From Christensenella sp. UBA4675 (lineage in GTDB: Bacteria; Bacillota; Clostridia; Christensenellales; Borkfalkiaceae): a stretch of 41,475 nt of DNA. The position numbers and the translations under genes were made by a program. The DNA lies in the NCBI GenBank assembly GCA_002405165.1, contig DHLF01000002.1, positions 1 to 41,475 on the forward strand, written 5' to 3'. How positions within the stretch are numbered: the first letter of the stretch is position 1; every line of letters starts with the position of its first letter. Below the pieces are notes generated by a model. The model saw only the letters and a program-made list of their open reading frames with translations. It was not told the DNA's origin and made no database searches. This document shows positions 40,101 through 41,475 of this stretch, one piece after another.

Positions 40101-41475
40101 ATACGGGCGGTTACGATACGGAAGAAATAAAACCCGGATACCAAAACTTTGACAGATGGTACGAAGGCGTTTACGACTGGATGACTTCTAAGAGTAAATA
40201 TTGGACGCAAGGATACGAAAGTACCACGACTTATACCGCAGGTTCTTACACGGGCGAAAAAATTATAGATTACGCAAACAAAAAAGGCGTAAAACTAATC
40301 GCGTGGTTACACACGGGAATATGCGATACTCCTACGAGAATGGACAGAGTATTTTCTATGTTACAAGATATAGGTATCGCAGGAATTAAGATAGACTTCT
40401 TCGATAGCGAAAATCAACCTACGATGGAAATTTATCAACAATTATACCAAAAAACGGCTGAATATAAATTACTCGCAAACTTCCACGGTTCTAATAAACC
40501 CAGCGGAGAAAGGGTAACTTATCCTAACGTTACAAACAGAGAAGCGATAAACGGCGAAGAAAACAACAATACGAGAATTAACCAACATTCTATCTTAGCT
40601 TACGTTCGCGGAACGGTAGGACCTACCGACTTAACGCCTTATATAACTACGGTTGGCAGGGGAGATACGAATATGGCTTCTCAAATGGCGTTCTCCGTTA
40701 TTTACGAATCGGGTATGACTTGTTTTGCCTCTACCGCAGACGAATATCTGGCTTTGAGAGATGAAGTTAAGTATTATTATAAAAACTTCCCCGGTCGTTG
40801 GGCAGATTTAAAACTCTTATCGGGCGAAGTAGGTGAAAATATGTCTATCGCAAGAAAAACGGAAGACGGAAAGTGGTATATAGGTTCTATTTCGGAAAAG
40901 AGCAGAACAGATACCTTCTCGCTTGACTTTTTGGATAGCGGAAAAAAATATACGGCCCATATTTATACGGATAAGGCAGATAGAAAAGACGTAAATTGCG
41001 AAATAAAAACTTTAAAGAGTACGGACACGTTGACTTTATCTCAAAGGGCAAACGGCGGTTACGTAGTAGTTTTAGTTGCAGAAAACGCTGAAAACACTTA
41101 TGAAGTAAAGAAAGAGAGTGTTTCTAACGGAACTATTTCTACCGATGTTTCTTCTGCAAAACAAGGCGACACGGTAACGGTAAGTGCAACTCCTAACGAA
41201 GGATACGAACTCGTTAGCATAACGGTAAACGGAACGGCAATCAGCGGAAACACCTTTACAATGCCCGCTAGCGATGTAACGGTAGGCGCAACGTTTAGAG
41301 CAATCGAATACACGATAACTACTGCAAGCGTTTCTAACGGAACTTTAAGTGCTAACGTAAGTAAAGCGACTAAGGGAACTACGGTAACGGTAAGTGCAAC
41401 TCCTAACGAAGGATACGAACTCGTTAGCATAACGGTAAACGGAACGGCAATCAGCGGAAACACCTTTACAATGCC
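37160..41475 (+). CDS. Secreted multidomain GH97-like glycosidase (3' end outside window)
   Basis: Open to the window edge, at least 1438 residues. Domains: signal peptide (1 to about 39, basic start then hydrophobic core, cut near VKA); three NPCBM-like carbohydrate-binding modules (about 45-210, 220-380, 395-530; the first two opening with YLSD and containing a TGL..GVNQ or GINQ segment); an Ig-like BIG2 domain (538-628); a GH97-type sandwich and barrel from about 635, with KYFIMDEGW (958-966), GIKIDFFDS (D1079 a candidate nucleophile of the retaining subgroup) and TNREAINGEE (E1128, E1133, E1134 acid/base candidates); a C-terminal sandwich to about 1310; then 70-residue InlB B-type repeats. 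It would attack alpha-linked sugars at the cell surface. The catalytic residues are assigned by analogy. Confidence 0.85.
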   Translation, partial: MKTKKLSLWIFSLIFSLSMIFAISSTLVKKSPTKTVKAESTYKFAYLSDLTVKSTSNLEAYTINKTLNPSDVLDGAITLKRGGGKYNERYSKAVTINRKNGSSEGTIVYDLTGLNATRFTAIIGVNQFKSDNQWANRTNYPNSATASFKVYGDNKELFNDKKAYNPDSVQGAIDIDITGVKTLKLASYDVGTQDVMCEHAVFANPRIYGENLTVGQEANYLYLSDYPYSYKDYQDYYDNFSINQAFPLDDGTLVPLALKVDGATQTFEKGLCFQANCKYGWDISGTGAYRLTGLVGINQRDALAYDREGTVIVKINYRMNGSSDVNLLTTPKITRNTDAISLDIKIPYGASHISIIVEDAGDENSFDNATLADLKLYCDYANLSDMTTSATNIGYGDLLNDTVIEGKATLFNIITEPSKTHYLDTYFDKDVFMHASSSADYDVSGMNATVFSAFVGIVSTKTADYVQSATFNVKASSDGTNFTLLQSVTVSRTSQMGIIQTNIPANTVKIRVETSTSNTNSAHTVYCMPRVFGNTPYATRAISLTSSNDSLKVGETANISLYSCSYGSLVKKADNSTFKLESKNTQIATVDNDAKTVKAIKEGEVIIAVTYTEGSVVKTTDMKIVVGSETSTTNRQMELASPDGNTKLIVTLNNSWIDYSAVKNGKLFVEKSRIGLNNTSLGDFTNGFTFKSISSKTLIDETYKTYSGKYLSNRDYCYEQSITFNHGSDLFTVVGRAYNDGVAFRYIIQKADGGSFTVTDEDTQITIPFFSRFYSCVMPDTDGKTYTHEQTASETMISQFGGYKTIPFMYKTPDGIYCLMTEADLTGNYWGSCVTATYTKIMRLNHSRQQSGAVTLSGEAKLPWRVFIAGTLEEVIKSQMVENVATRADTSGTDWDWVEAGVTAWSWMSGLNTARPSWSGDWDDPNNPWYASYTGQGYQGNPEAIKKYIDLAAEMGWKYFIMDEGWQPWVRIANKNKVKNYTGGYDTEEIKPGYQNFDRWYEGVYDWMTSKSKYWTQGYESTTTYTAGSYTGEKIIDYANKKGVKLIAWLHTGICDTPTRMDRVFSMLQDIGIAGIKIDFFDSENQPTMEIYQQLYQKTAEYKLLANFHGSNKPSGERVTYPNVTNREAINGEENNNTRINQHSILAYVRGTVGPTDLTPYITTVGRGDTNMASQMAFSVIYESGMTCFASTADEYLALRDEVKYYYKNFPGRWADLKLLSGEVGENMSIARKTEDGKWYIGSISEKSRTDTFSLDFLDSGKKYTAHIYTDKADRKDVNCEIKTLKSTDTLTLSQRANGGYVVVLVAENAENTYEVKKESVSNGTISTDVSSAKQGDTVTVSATPNEGYELVSITVNGTAISGNTFTMPASDVTVGATFRAIEYTITTASVSNGTLSANVSKATKGTTVTVSATPNEGYELVSITVNGTAISGNTFTM
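41171..41475 (+). repeat. Identical 95-nt blocks in 210-bp coding repeats
   Basis: 41171-41265 and 41381-41475 are identical at every base, 210 bp (70 codons) apart. The rest of each unit has diverged. The window ends inside the second copy, so the array probably continues. Protein repeats are of the divergent InlB B-type (VSNGT..., ATPNEGYELVSITVNGTAI...). Confidence 0.92.

Noticed and set aside
1..41475. CRISPR arrays, tRNA/rRNA genes, insertion sequences, prophage
   Set aside because: No regularly spaced repeats with unique spacers, no tRNA-like T-arm sequences, and no transposase or integrase motifs were seen in any frame.

Overview
This window comes from a low-GC, Gram-positive-type, anaerobic bacterium, most likely an uncultured member of the Clostridia. 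The evidence is the AT-rich sequence, standard genetic code, strong AGGAGG ribosome-binding sites, near-consensus sigma-A promoters (often with an extended TGn -10), an oxygen-sensitive class III ribonucleotide reductase, a YyaC-type sporulation-lineage protein, energy-coupling-factor transport genes, and Firmicutes pairings such as tilS-hpt and ecfA1-ecfA2-ecfT-truA. The species cannot be named from sequence alone. Both ends cut genes: an RHS-repeat protein on the left and a very long secreted glycosidase on the right. No tRNA, rRNA, CRISPR array, transposase or phage gene was seen.

1-3.8 kb: the truncated end of an RHS protein, a small immunity-like gene with its own promoter, then a + strand run of a RimK-like ATP-grasp ligase, a one-pass membrane protein and an exported ComEC-like metallo-beta-lactamase-fold protein. 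A candidate structured small RNA follows. 3.8-7.1 kb: a minus-strand metal-efflux operon (stand-alone HMA domain, P1B ATPase, CDP-alcohol phosphatidyltransferase, CadC/SmtB-type ArsR repressor) with a consensus promoter and a 30-bp palindromic operator at its head. 7.2-8.2 kb: rplM-rpsI, separated from its usual truA/ecf neighbours. 8.6-10 kb: an FAD-dependent dehydrogenase.

10.1-12.7 kb (minus): acyl-ACP thioesterase, tilS, hpt, overlapping by 1-4 nt. 13-15.4 kb: gltX and a coupled membrane-anchored alpha/beta hydrolase. 15.6-19 kb (minus): a MATE exporter, a DUF4037 protein and a TPR protein whose promoter predicts a leaderless mRNA. 19.1-23.8 kb: an anaerobic deoxyribonucleotide module, made of nrdG, a NrdR box, nrdD with a fused C-terminal thioredoxin/glutaredoxin-like domain, a trxB-like reductase that lacks the usual NADPH-phosphate motif, and a small HEPN-like protein. 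24-29 kb: yyaC, cvpA, and a minus operon ftsH-parB-SLOG protein in which ParB has no ParA beside it.

29.2-32.5 kb: ecfA1-ecfA2-ecfT-truA, tightly overlapped. 32.5-34.3 kb: a magnesium transporter mgtE behind a roughly 265-nt structured leader that holds a 13-codon upstream ORF. 34.5-36 kb: a DUF1846 protein. 36.1-41.5 kb: an AraC-type regulator (second predicted leaderless mRNA, with a duplicated 3' end) divergent from a secreted GH97-like glycosidase with three NPCBM-like modules, an Ig-like domain and C-terminal 70-residue repeats containing 95-nt identical DNA blocks. Most of the window is core housekeeping. The points best worth follow-up are the mgtE leader, the candidate small RNA, the self-contained NrdD redox chain, the two leaderless promoters and the repeat-bearing glycosidase.
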